59,480 bases of DNA from Alphaproteobacteria bacterium (GTDB taxonomy: Bacteria; Pseudomonadota; Alphaproteobacteria; RF32; CAG-239), in the NCBI GenBank assembly GCA_017939155.1, contig JAGAZZ010000040.1, positions 1-59,480 on the forward strand, given 5' to 3'. Shown here piece after piece: positions 42,342-50,742 of the stretch. Below the pieces are notes generated by a model. That model was not told where the DNA came from. It did not search any database and saw only the letters and a program-made list of their open reading frames with translations. The translations under genes were made by a program, and so were the position numbers. Every line of letters starts with the position of its first letter. Position 1 is the stretch's first letter.

Positions 42342-43673
42342 TTATTCCTCTTCTTCAAGGTTTTCCTGTTCTTTAACCGTCATTTTAACTCTGGTAATAC
42401 GCATATTGTCAATTTCAATAACTTCATACACACAGTAATCATCTTCGGCAATATCGCCGACTTTCGGCTCACGACCTAAAAGATTGAAAACATAGCCGCC
42501 CATGGTGCTTTCTTCATGTTCTTGATAAGGAATCCCCAAACACTCACAAGCGTCTTCTACCAAATAAATACCGTCAAATTCGCAAACCTTTTCATTAATC
42601 ACTTTCACCGGTTCGTTGATAACCTCATCATGCTCATCACGAATATCGCCCACCAATTCTTCCAAAATATCTTCCATTGAAAGAAGACCGGCCGTCCCGC
42701 CGTATTCATCAACCACAATGGCCAGATGAATCCGCTTTTTCATCATTTCATGCAAAATTTCCGAAATAGATTTATTCTCCGGCACAAAGAGAATCTTACG
42801 CACAATCTTGCTTAAAATATCTTTATGCTGTGAGTTTTTGCACTCTAACAAATCGCGAATATGAATCATTCCCAAAATTTGGTCTTTATCTCCCGCGCAT
42901 AATGGGAAACGCGTGTGTTTGTTTTGTTTAACAAACTCCATAACTTCGTTAAAACTGCTGTTTTGATAAATACATTTCATATCTTGTCTGGGAATCATAA
43001 TCTCATGGGCAAAAATCTCAGAAAAGCAAATCGCGTTTTGAATAATCTCGCTTTCCGTGTCATCAATCACACCGCCTTTTTGTGAGGCATCGATAATGAG
43101 CTTGATTTCTTCTTCTGAGTGAGCTTCATCGCTTTCATCAGCCGCCTGAACGCCCATCAATTTCAAAATCCATAAAGATACATGGTCAAAACACCAAATA
43201 ATCGGGGTGCAAATTTTGTTAAACGTATAAAGCGGGACGGCAATAATCAGGGCATAACGCTCGGTATCCTGAATAGCCATAGACTTTGGCACCAATTCGC
43301 CCAAAACAACGTGCAAGAGCGTGATAAACGTAAATGCCACACCAAAAGAAACCGAATGCAATAAAACCGTGTTTTCAGCAAAAAATCCGGCAAATAAGTT
43401 TTCAAGCAATCTGGAAACTGCCGGCTCACCGAGCCAACCTAAGCCAAGGGACGCCAATGTAATGCCAAGTTGGGTAGCGCTTAAATAAGTATTAAGATGT
43501 TCGCTGATTTTAAGCGCAATTTTTGCCCGTTTGCTACCACTATGCGCCAGTTCTTCCAATCTGGTGCGGCGAATTTTTACAATGGCAAACTCCGAAACAA
43601 CAAAAAAAGCATTACAAAAAACAAGAACTAAAACCAATATCAAATTGATAACATAACTATATACCGGACTCAT
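42342..43673 (-). CDS. CNNM/CorC-HlyC family protein (DUF21 + CBS pair)
   Basis: A 443-residue protein: an N-terminal DUF21/CNNM transmembrane domain (about residues 1-190, four spans), two CBS domains (about 205-330; IMIPRQDMKCIY and VVDEYGGTAGLLSMEDILEELVGDI), and a C-terminal CorC_HlyC domain ending in acidic residues. The family is implicated in Mg2+/Co2+ efflux or regulation, and is often annotated 'hemolysin'. GAGGTG lies upstream of the ATG. The first residues (SPVYSYVINLIL) form the first span. Confidence 0.92.
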   Translation of the reverse strand: MSPVYSYVINLILVLVLVFCNAFFVVSEFAIVKIRRTRLEELAHSGSKRAKIALKISEHLNTYLSATQLGITLASLGLGWLGEPAVSRLLENLFAGFFAENTVLLHSVSFGVAFTFITLLHVVLGELVPKSMAIQDTERYALIIAVPLYTFNKICTPIIWCFDHVSLWILKLMGVQAADESDEAHSEEEIKLIIDASQKGGVIDDTESEIIQNAICFSEIFAHEIMIPRQDMKCIYQNSSFNEVMEFVKQNKHTRFPLCAGDKDQILGMIHIRDLLECKNSQHKDILSKIVRKILFVPENKSISEILHEMMKKRIHLAIVVDEYGGTAGLLSMEDILEELVGDIRDEHDEVINEPVKVINEKVCEFDGIYLVEDACECLGIPYQEHEESTMGGYVFNLLGREPKVGDIAEDDYCVYEVIEIDNMRITRVKMTVKEQENLEEEE

Positions 43674-43808
43674 TGTCTGTTTTAAATTTCACCTCAATAC
43701 ATTAAACATACCAAACAGTCTATAATATATATTTTCAAGATGTCAATATCTCTTTTGCATAATTGATAAAGTTTTTTTAAGTCATATCAAAGCTATCGCC
43801 AAATTTTT

Positions 43809-44345
43809 CTATAAAAAACGGCTGGACTTGGGCATAAGAAGCTTTGAGGTGTCTATTCCCTCAAGTTCTAATAAAGCGCGTTTAGCAACTAAGCCGCCGG
43901 CATATCCGGTCAGATTGCCGTGTGCCCCGATAACCCGATGACATGGAATAATAATCCCGATAGGGTTCGCCCCCACGGCACCGCCGACAGCCTGGGCTGA
44001 CATTTTCTCTTTGTTCAAACGAAGCGCCATAAGCTTGGCAATTTCGCCGTATGTCATAACTTTGCCATAAGGGATAGAGCGCAATATATTCCAAACTTCT
44101 TTTCTGAAAACAGAGCCGGCAGGTGCAAGCGGTGGCACAAAATCAGGCTCTTTTCCCGCAAAATAAATCTCAAGCCAACGTTTGGTTTGTTTGATGACAT
44201 CAAGCTCATCGCCGTTTTCAAAAGCACCGAAATCCTTGTCTTGCCTCTTGCACCAAAATTCCGTATAAAGTCCGGTTAAAGCCTGTCCGTCGCTAAATAG
44301 GCGGATATTTCCCATAGGTGATGAATAAACAGCAGTATAATCCAT
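43809..44345 (-). CDS. ogt: Methylated-DNA--protein-cysteine methyltransferase
   Basis: A 178-residue suicide repair protein that removes methyl groups from O6-methylguanine. The acceptor is C135 in IIPCHRVIG; VGANPIGIIIPCHRV and SIPYGKVMTYGEIA are the DNA-binding and active-site blocks. I chose the MDYTAVY start with AAGGAG upstream; the longer frame extends into nadE. It is the third gene of nadM-nadE-ogt, ten bases behind nadE. Confidence 0.94.
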   Translation of the reverse strand: MDYTAVYSSPMGNIRLFSDGQALTGLYTEFWCKRQDKDFGAFENGDELDVIKQTKRWLEIYFAGKEPDFVPPLAPAGSVFRKEVWNILRSIPYGKVMTYGEIAKLMALRLNKEKMSAQAVGGAVGANPIGIIIPCHRVIGAHGNLTGYAGGLVAKRALLELEGIDTSKLLMPKSSRFL

Positions 44346-44355
44346 AAACTTCTCC

Positions 44356-45129
44356 TTAGACCTCAAGTGCCTGTGGCATCTGTTTGCGCTTAAAAGCCGA
44401 GCTTTTAACAAGCTTTGCCACACGTTCAACCGTTTCTCTATCAAAACCGGAAATCTCAGCAACGTTTTTACCCTCGTCAACAAGGTATTTTAAGAGGGCA
44501 TCTAAAACTGGGTAGGGCGGTAGTGCATTTTCGTCTTTTTGCCCAAAGGCAAGCTCGGCGGACGGCGCGCGGGAGATGACTTCTTCAGGAAGCACTTGTC
44601 CCTGCATATTCCGCCATTTTCCAAGCTCAAACACCGTGGTTTTATAAATGTTACCAATCGGCATTAACCCGCCGCAGGTGTCGCCGTATAGCGTGCAATA
44701 GCCGGTTAAAGCTTCGGATTTATTACCGCATGCAAGCACCAACCCGCCAAACTGGTTGGAATAAGCCATTAGGAGTTGTCCGCGGATGCGCGCTTGCAGA
44801 TTTTCCAACACAATCCCTTTGACCTCTTCACCGAAAGCCTGCCGTAAAAAAGCGCTTTCTTCCTCAAAAAGCGGGTCAATATCAACCTCCTGATAATTAA
44901 GATGATTAAGTGTAGCGATGTCACGGGCAATGTTAAGGCTTAGAGCAGACGTGTATTTCGTCTTCATCATAATAGCCCGCACGTTCGCTCCGCCAAACGC
45001 GTCTGCCGCCAATACCGCCGTCAGCGCGGAATCCATCCCGCCTGACAGTCCGAGGATAACGTTTTTAAAACCATTATCTTGGCAATAAGCTTTCAACCCC
45101 GCTTTAAGTTTGTTCCAAGTTTTCTCCAT
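44356..45129 (-). CDS. nadE: NAD+ synthetase (synthetase domain only)
   Basis: A 257-residue enzyme amidating deamido-NAD to NAD. The P-loop is SGGMDS (29-34). The downstream blocks ARIRGQLLMAYSN and CGNKSEALTGYCTLYGDTCGG look like the synthetase half of the large glutamine-dependent NadE rather than the classic ammonia-dependent form, but the nitrilase-type glutaminase domain is missing. It must use ammonia or a separate amidase. It lies 14 bases behind nadM, so the last two steps of NAD synthesis are co-expressed. Confidence 0.92.
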   Translation of the reverse strand: MEKTWNKLKAGLKAYCQDNGFKNVILGLSGGMDSALTAVLAADAFGGANVRAIMMKTKYTSALSLNIARDIATLNHLNYQEVDIDPLFEEESAFLRQAFGEEVKGIVLENLQARIRGQLLMAYSNQFGGLVLACGNKSEALTGYCTLYGDTCGGLMPIGNIYKTTVFELGKWRNMQGQVLPEEVISRAPSAELAFGQKDENALPPYPVLDALLKYLVDEGKNVAEISGFDRETVERVAKLVKSSAFKRKQMPQALEV

Positions 45130-45143
45130 TGTTTTATCTCCTG

Positions 45144-45686
45144 CTAAATAATCCCTTTTTTCTTGTTAAAATATTCCTCTATAATGTGGTGGTTTTCAGG
45201 CGCAATAAAATTCTTCCAGCGTGTATCGCCGAATTTTATCATATCCCGCACCATCGTTCCGGTTACAAATGGAAAATTCGGGTCAGTCCGGTCTTCTAAC
45301 TCTATGTTTTTAAAGTATTCTCTAAACCAATGCGCGTCATAGCTCGAACCAGCATAATAAACATCAGGTGCCGGCATATCGGGAAAGCTCTCTTTAATAA
45401 AATCCAGCACATATTCGCCCCATTCTGCCGGATTGTTAATATCAAACAGCCCGATAATTTTAAGCCGTTCATATTCCGGTTTAGAGCGGTAGATATTTTG
45501 AATCATTTTTTTGCGGGTGGTGTAATTGAGCGGATTGCGTGCCGTTCCTTGCTCTTGGATAGAGCCTAAAACAATCGTCACACGTTCGCATTCTTTAAGC
45601 ATTCTGTCCACAAGCTTCTGGTGTCCGATATGAAAGGGTTGCGCCCGCATAATCGAAAGTCCGTGTTTGTATTTGTATTCAGACAT
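45144..45686 (-). CDS. nadM: Nicotinamide-nucleotide adenylyltransferase (NadM-like)
   Basis: A 180-residue nucleotidyltransferase-fold enzyme joining NMN and ATP. RAQPFHIGH (14-22) holds the (H/T)xGH motif, and the closing region TGTMVRDMIKFGDTRW matches the ISxTxxR-type motif of archaeal-type NMNATs. I start at MSEYKYKHG with AAAGGAG eight bases upstream; this same site is part of a perfect CTCCT/AGGAG hairpin, so initiation may be controlled. First gene of nadM-nadE-ogt. NadM rather than NadD is inferred from this motif pattern. Confidence 0.85.
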   Translation of the reverse strand: MSEYKYKHGLSIMRAQPFHIGHQKLVDRMLKECERVTIVLGSIQEQGTARNPLNYTTRKKMIQNIYRSKPEYERLKIIGLFDINNPAEWGEYVLDFIKESFPDMPAPDVYYAGSSYDAHWFREYFKNIELEDRTDPNFPFVTGTMVRDMIKFGDTRWKNFIAPENHHIIEEYFNKKKGII

Positions 45687-45694
45687 TAAAAAAA

Positions 45695-45809
45695 CTCCTT
45701 TATAGGAGCCGCTAACAAAATTTAAATAAAACAATACAGTCTTTTAATCTTATTAACCCGGCTCGGTTACTATCTGTTCTCAGCTTATAAGCCCTGCAAG
45801 CTCAAGAAC
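45695..45809 (-). promoter_or_regulatory. Candidate riboswitch-like leader of nadM
   Basis: Three elements on the minus strand. (1) A two-part hairpin: GTTCT/AGAAC (45809-45805, 45780-45776) enclosing AGCTT/AAGCT. (2) A small hairpin AACC-GAGCCG-GGTT (45768-45755). (3) A perfect CTCCT-TTAT/ATAA-AGGAG hairpin (45708-45695) hiding the nadM Shine-Dalgarno. The loop GAGCCG of (2) is exactly complementary to CGGCTC (45711-45706), which overlaps the 5' arm of (3). The two pairings exclude each other: one hides and the other frees the ribosome site. No known riboswitch class is recognised. Confidence 0.55.
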
Positions 45810-45837
45810 AATTTTAGAGTAATCGCGTATTCTCAAA

Positions 45838-45843
45838 TGTCAA
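45838..45843 (-). promoter_or_regulatory. Possible -35 of the nadM operon
   Basis: TTGACA on the minus strand upstream of the leader; the best -10 candidates (TCTAAA 19 bases, TAAAAT 21 bases downstream) have long spacers, so the promoter assignment is weak. Confidence 0.35.
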
Positions 45844-45941
45844 GCATAAAGGATTGCTATTGTAGTAAACTTATGTGACACTTTATGAACAGGGCTGTTT
45901 GAGGGATAAATATTTTTTTGACAAATTTTCCAAAAAACACT

Positions 45942-45969
45942 TGACGCCTTAGTGAAGATGTGGTAAAAG
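45942..45969 (+). promoter_or_regulatory. Promoter of the 46004 gene
   Basis: TTGACG (45942-45947), a 17-base spacer and TAAAAG (45964-45969), 35 bases before the ATG. A perfect TTGACA at 45918-45923 lies upstream. This gap (45687-46003) therefore contains two divergent promoters and the nadM leader, but no gene. Confidence 0.6.
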
Positions 45970-46003
45970 AAAATGCATTATTTATCACCAAAGAGGAGGA
46001 AAT

Positions 46004-46981
46004 ATGAAAAATAATGCGCCAAAGCCAATACCTGAAGTTATTGACGAATTTATGAATCTAACCGGTTGCGAAGAACTTTTTTTATACGGCGGTTCGGCAA
46101 TAGACCGCTATCTTGACCCCAACTGTCGGGTGATGGATTATGATATTGCCATCAGCAATCTTGAGCAATACCAAAATGTGATAGAAAATTTAAGAACCCA
46201 AGGCTTTGATGTCGGCAATCCGCGCTTAAGCCATAATTTGGCAACCGTTGCCAAACACCCTGAGTACGGTATATATGACTTGTCTTGTATGGATATCGAA
46301 AACAACGGCATTTATAATATTGAAAAATTTTATATCGAATATTCCAAAAAATACCCCAAAGGTAAAATTGTTGACACCTATCACGCGGTGGAAGGCTTAA
46401 GAGAAGGACGGATAGAAATTGCCAACAATCCCGAAAACGAAAAAGCTTATAATCTGCTGCGCCGCTTTTCTGTTTTGGCGGGAAAATATGATATAAACCT
46501 GACCCGCGGCGGTATAAACGAAGATACCATGTCAATAATTGAAAATAAATTGCGCCAAACACCTCCCGGAAAACACGATGAGCAAGAACGCGTGCGCTGT
46601 TTGTCACGCTTTTTAGGTGCGGCCTTTCGCCGAAGAAAACAAGCTGTTTATTTCAAATCAATCGGCAAAACCGGATTATACGCCTATGGTTTTCCTGCGT
46701 TAAACCAATTAATGAATGATAGCAAATTTATCAAAAGCTTGCAAGAAGCGCCGGCAACCGATAAACAAAATCTGATAAACCGTATGTTGGCGTACGCCAA
46801 AGACAGGGATAGTCTGGTTGATGAATTATCTTTGTTAAAAAAGCGCGAACGCGACAGAGAAGATATTAAAGTTATCAACCGCATAGAAGCTTTAGATGAA
46901 GAAAAAACTTCCCTAAATCGTTTAAACAAGTCTATAATAGCCCCGTTGTTGCAATTTAAACAAGGAAAAACGACGAGATGA
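46004..46981 (+). CDS. Nucleotidyltransferase-fold protein
   Basis: A 325-residue protein. The N-terminal 50 residues carry the polymerase-beta-type nucleotidyltransferase signature LYGGSAIDRYL...MDYDIAI (GGS at 29-31, DYD at 45-47); the third acidic residue may be in IYDLSCMD (residues 86-93). The C-terminal 150 residues are helical, basic and coiled-coil-like. The GGS-DxD layout resembles the tRNA nucleotidyltransferase/poly(A) polymerase head domain, but the usual tail motifs are not evident. AAAGAGGAGG precedes the ATG. Its stop overlaps the MBL-fold gene (ATGA), so the two work together or are at least co-translated. Confidence 0.7.
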   Translation: MKNNAPKPIPEVIDEFMNLTGCEELFLYGGSAIDRYLDPNCRVMDYDIAISNLEQYQNVIENLRTQGFDVGNPRLSHNLATVAKHPEYGIYDLSCMDIENNGIYNIEKFYIEYSKKYPKGKIVDTYHAVEGLREGRIEIANNPENEKAYNLLRRFSVLAGKYDINLTRGGINEDTMSIIENKLRQTPPGKHDEQERVRCLSRFLGAAFRRRKQAVYFKSIGKTGLYAYGFPALNQLMNDSKFIKSLQEAPATDKQNLINRMLAYAKDRDSLVDELSLLKKRERDREDIKVINRIEALDEEKTSLNRLNKSIIAPLLQFKQGKTTR

Positions 46982-47739
46982 AAATAACCATATTAGGCTC
47001 CGGTTCGGCCTATGGCGTACCGATGATGTTTAACACTTGGGGAAATGCCGATTCTACAAATCCGCAAAGTAATCGCACGCGCGCCTCGATTCTCATAGAA
47101 GATGAAGGAAAATCAATTTTGGTGGATTGCGGACCGGATTTCAGAGAGCAAATCAATAAAAACAAAGTCAAAAATATAAACGCCGTTTTAATGACGCACG
47201 GTCACTATGACCATATCGCCGGTATTCCCGAGCTCCCGCGCGCGACCAAACTGTTGGGACATAGCATAGAGGTATACGCCGCAGAAAAAACGATGGCGGA
47301 ACTCAAAAATAGTTTCGGCTATTTATTCACGGGGCAGGCGGAAGCAGAGCCGGACAGCAAAAAAATAGAGTGGAAAGTTTTGCCTGACTTTGGTCAATTC
47401 TCTGTTTGCGGGCTGGATTTTACCACTTCGCTTTTGCCCCATCACAGCATTTTCTCCTCCTCTTTTCGCTATAAAGATTTTGCTTATGTAACGGATTGGC
47501 AGGAGTTAACTCCGGAGGCTAAATCAATGTTGCAAAATCTCAAACTCTTGATAGTTGAGTGTAATAACGGTTTTGAAAAAGCTAAAAACGGGCATAGCGA
47601 TATTGACAATATCAAAAAAATAGTTGCCGATGTCGCCCCGCAAAGAATAATTTTAACTCATATTTCAGCTCGCGTGGATGATAAAAAGTTAAGCTCTGAG
47701 TTTGAATTAGCCTATGACGGTCAAATAATAGAAATATAA
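46978..47739 (+). CDS. MBL-fold metallo-hydrolase, PhnP-like
   Basis: A 253-residue metallo-beta-lactamase-fold enzyme with the zinc motif THGHYDHIAG (HxHxDH at 74-79), ILGSGSAYGVPM at the start (typical of PhnP-like and RNase Z-like phosphodiesterases), VDCGPDFREQ, LLPHHS, YVTDWQEL (bridging aspartate), and HISAR near the end. The PhnP group cleaves cyclic phosphodiesters; the true substrate here is unknown. It overlaps the nucleotidyltransferase gene by four bases. Confidence 0.88.
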   Translation: MKITILGSGSAYGVPMMFNTWGNADSTNPQSNRTRASILIEDEGKSILVDCGPDFREQINKNKVKNINAVLMTHGHYDHIAGIPELPRATKLLGHSIEVYAAEKTMAELKNSFGYLFTGQAEAEPDSKKIEWKVLPDFGQFSVCGLDFTTSLLPHHSIFSSSFRYKDFAYVTDWQELTPEAKSMLQNLKLLIVECNNGFEKAKNGHSDIDNIKKIVADVAPQRIILTHISARVDDKKLSSEFELAYDGQIIEI

Positions 47740-47740
47740 A

Positions 47741-47767
47741 AAAAAAAGCCGGATATTCTCCGGCTTA
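47741..47767. terminator. Bidirectional terminator
   Basis: AAGCCGGA/TCCGGCTT stem (47746-47766) with an A-run before it (T-run on the minus strand), between the convergent MBL and BOF genes. Confidence 0.82.
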
Positions 47768-47788
47768 TAAAATTTTAAGTCAAATAAC

Positions 47789-48151
47789 TTATTCAACCAA
47801 AATAACGACATCAACGTCAACTTCGGGCGCCCGCATCATATCTTTGTCGATTTCACCTCTGAGTTCAACGGTGTTTTCCGGTTTAACCACAACGCCGTTC
47901 CAGTCATCATCGTCAATTTCGACCACGATAATGCCGGTGCCGTCATTAAATTGATATTTTTCATTTCCCAAACTTTTTTCGATTTTTCCTTTAAGAACAA
48001 CCGGTGTATCATCGCTCATCTTTAAAGCCTCGGCAACAGAAGTCTTGGCAATCCCCGGTCCTTCAAAGCCGCCGCCGTTCTTTTGGGCAACAGCATTACC
48101 GGCCAAAGCAAAAGTCAATACTAATGCAAAAAAAGCAAAAAGTTTTTTCAT
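47789..48151 (-). CDS. BOF (YgiW/YdeI) family periplasmic OB-fold protein
   Basis: A 120-residue exported protein: signal peptide MKKLFAFFALVLTFALAGNA (cleavage after AVA), then a bacterial OB-fold domain with VVLKGKIEKSLGNEKYQF, GIIVVEIDDDDW and VELRGEIDKD. The family is induced by stress (peroxide, cadmium, acid) in enteric bacteria; the ligand is unknown. GGAGAAAAAAT precedes the ATG. Confidence 0.92.
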   Translation of the reverse strand: MKKLFAFFALVLTFALAGNAVAQKNGGGFEGPGIAKTSVAEALKMSDDTPVVLKGKIEKSLGNEKYQFNDGTGIIVVEIDDDDWNGVVVKPENTVELRGEIDKDMMRAPEVDVDVVILVE

Positions 48152-48262
48152 ATTTTTTCTCCTATATTGTAAGTGTTCCTAAGATATAAGCATTGTTGTA
48201 GCACTTTTCATGATTTTCAAAAAAAAATTTTTTTTATCCCCGTTTTTTTGTGGTAAAAAAGT

Positions 48263-50629
48263 TTAACCGGAATCGCTCAAATTGCTGTTAAATAAATTTT
48301 CTGCCGGTCGGATGACCTGTTGACAAAAAGGAATGTTGATTCCTTCTTGTCGAAACGCTTCAATAATCTTTTCCCTGAGCCTGAAAGAAATTTCGCCGCT
48401 TTTGGAAACATTGGCAATAAAGCAGTTAAGCTGGAGGTCAAGGCTGCTGTCGGCAAATTCCAAAAAGCTCAGAGCCGGCGCCGGCTCTTTCAAAACGCCG
48501 GTATCTTCCCTGGCGATTTGTAAAAGGATTTGTTTAACTTTTGTGATGTCGCTGCCATAGTCAACGCCGATTTTAATATCGATTCTCGTCATGCGGTTGT
48601 TAAGTGTTTTATTAACCACACTGCCCGAAATAATCGTTGAGTTAGGGATAATGACATTAGATTTGTTCCCCATTTCCAAAATTGTCGAGCGCATACTGAT
48701 TTGTTTAACCACGCCCTCAAAGCCGTTAATCACCACCAAATCACCGAGTTTAATCGGTCTTTCAAATAAAATCGTAATTCCGGCAACAAGATTGCTGACA
48801 ATATTTTGCAAACCAAGCCCGGCGCCAAACGAAAGCGCACCAGCCATAATCGCCAAACTCTTAAAACTGCCGCCTGCAACCGCAATTCCTAAAATAACCG
48901 AAAAGATAAATCCGAAAAATCCCACCCCGGAGATAATCGAGTTTTTCATCCCGTCATCAAAGTCAAGCTTGCTCAATGCCCCTTCGACAATGCTGCTTTT
49001 AAGCATTTTAATCAAAAGCATTGCCACCCAGAAACTGATAATCCCAAGCGTGAGAGAAGTGATGGAAATATGCACTTCCCCGATATTAAATCCGGTCAAA
49101 AATCCTTTTGTTTTAGAAAGTAAAATATCAACAGAGACGCCCCACACCGCAAGCAAAATTAAAATTCCTAACACATAAAACACCGGACTTAGGATAATTC
49201 CGAACCATACCTCGCTTTTAAGTAACGTTCTGGGGTTTATACGAAACGTCCTAATCCAAAATTTGGCGCGGATAACAAAGCGATAAAAAATCTTTAAGAG
49301 CCTGAATGCAACATACATCCCCGAAATAACCGCGACCGAAATAATAAACCGGTTAATCAGGTATTGTGACAAACTGATATACCCGAACAAAGAAAAAGCA
49401 AAGCTGATTGCCATAAATAAAATAATCGCAAGTGCAATTTGCGAGGAAAACGACAGTTTTTGAATGTCGCCGCTTTGGACTTCCTCATCAGATAAATCTT
49501 TAGCGTCATACAGTCCCCGATATACAGCCCAAATAATTGCCGCGGCTTTAATGCCGTTGGCTAAAATTTGCATGGAATAAATAATTTCCGTTTTATGGGA
49601 AATAACTTCTGCAAGCCTGTTAAAAAAGGATACGACCGTAATAGCCAAAGCCGCTGTAAGCAAGGCATTAGAGGCGCGCCTGACTTTTTTGGCTTCAATA
49701 TCAAAAATCCGCCAGTCCGGATTTTTCGGTGCAAAAGAAGCTAAAACCGCCGCACGAAAAATAAGAAAATAGAGTAAATATGCCGCAAAAATTTTCAATG
49801 ATATGGCAAATTCGCTGTCTTTCATCAGCTCAAAGCGCTCAAGCCACATCAAAAGTGCCGCGATAATTGCTGCGGCAATCGCCCCTTTGGCAATAAAAAT
49901 CCAAACCGCAGCCTTAAATTTCTGTCCGTATGAGGGAACGCTGATGTCAAGATTATACCCGTAGTGCCTTAAAATAAAACTTTTGATAATAACAGCGGCA
50001 ATGAGCGCAACAGCTAACATAAAAGCCAGCATAGCCAAACTGTTAAGCGCATTTTCCCGTTGCTCGGGTGTTAATTTTTTATACCAGTTAAAAGGTGAAA
50101 CCAAAATCTCTTGCAAAAAGCCGCCAAAGCTCAACAGCGAGTGCCAAAATTCCTCCGGCTGAAAAATAGAGCTCTGTTTAACCAAAATATCATTAATAAG
50201 TTCACGGTTGCGCTTTTTCAAAATAAGCGTGTTAATTTCATCAATCTTCGCCATAACCAAAGCATTTTGCGCCAGCATATATTTATATTTTCCGGCTTTT
50301 TCTTCATACTGTTCCAATTCTTTGACAATGCCGGGCAGGGCGGTCTCGCCGTCATTTGTAGCGCTTTTTAAGGCTTCGATTTTTTTGGTAATGTTGGCAA
50401 GCTCTAAAGTATACTGCTTTTGCGCGTTTTGGGCGTCGGATAATGTGACATTAAGAGTGTTAAGAAATTCCTCCGCCTCAATTTTGGTTTTATTTTTGCC
50501 GTTAAGCTTGGTAATCATTTTATCAAGGCTTTTGTTTGTAGCTGTCGGGTCAAATTCGGCAGGCTCTGCCGCATACACCATTTTGCTGACCAACCACAAA
50601 CCAATCATCAAAATTTTAATAAAACGCAT
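48263..50629 (-). CDS. MscS family mechanosensitive channel, large form with periplasmic domain
   Basis: A 788-residue protein: signal peptide (MRFIKILMIGLWLVSKMVYA), a coiled periplasmic domain (about residues 22-160), eight to ten membrane segments, and a C-terminal MscS pore and cytoplasmic domain. The pore helix region shows LSFGAGLGLQNIVSNLVAGITILFERPIKLGD, the classical MscS signature. Such channels open under membrane tension to protect against osmotic downshock. I start at MRFIKIL with AGGAG upstream; an earlier ATG lies before the ribosome site. Confidence 0.92.
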   Translation of the reverse strand: MRFIKILMIGLWLVSKMVYAAEPAEFDPTATNKSLDKMITKLNGKNKTKIEAEEFLNTLNVTLSDAQNAQKQYTLELANITKKIEALKSATNDGETALPGIVKELEQYEEKAGKYKYMLAQNALVMAKIDEINTLILKKRNRELINDILVKQSSIFQPEEFWHSLLSFGGFLQEILVSPFNWYKKLTPEQRENALNSLAMLAFMLAVALIAAVIIKSFILRHYGYNLDISVPSYGQKFKAAVWIFIAKGAIAAAIIAALLMWLERFELMKDSEFAISLKIFAAYLLYFLIFRAAVLASFAPKNPDWRIFDIEAKKVRRASNALLTAALAITVVSFFNRLAEVISHKTEIIYSMQILANGIKAAAIIWAVYRGLYDAKDLSDEEVQSGDIQKLSFSSQIALAIILFMAISFAFSLFGYISLSQYLINRFIISVAVISGMYVAFRLLKIFYRFVIRAKFWIRTFRINPRTLLKSEVWFGIILSPVFYVLGILILLAVWGVSVDILLSKTKGFLTGFNIGEVHISITSLTLGIISFWVAMLLIKMLKSSIVEGALSKLDFDDGMKNSIISGVGFFGFIFSVILGIAVAGGSFKSLAIMAGALSFGAGLGLQNIVSNLVAGITILFERPIKLGDLVVINGFEGVVKQISMRSTILEMGNKSNVIIPNSTIISGSVVNKTLNNRMTRIDIKIGVDYGSDITKVKQILLQIAREDTGVLKEPAPALSFLEFADSSLDLQLNCFIANVSKSGEISFRLREKIIEAFRQEGINIPFCQQVIRPAENLFNSNLSDSG

Positions 50630-50696
50630 ACAGGTTTCTCCTAAAACATAGGCAAACATATAATTTCAAACCAACATAAAACAAGTAAGCACCAAC

Positions 50697-50723
50697 AAAA
50701 AAGCTCCCGAAATCGAGAGCTTT
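50697..50723 (-). terminator. Terminator of the LEA-like gene
   Basis: AAAGCTC and GAGCTTT arms with an extra CG/CG pair inside, followed by a T-run on the minus strand. Confidence 0.75.
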
Positions 50724-50742
50724 ATCTTTCAAAAAAACAATT

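Noticed and set aside
45687..45809. TPP riboswitch in the nadM leader
   Set aside because: A CTGAGA-like stretch is present, but the rest of the TPP consensus (paired ACCC and the GAACCTGATC block) is missing.
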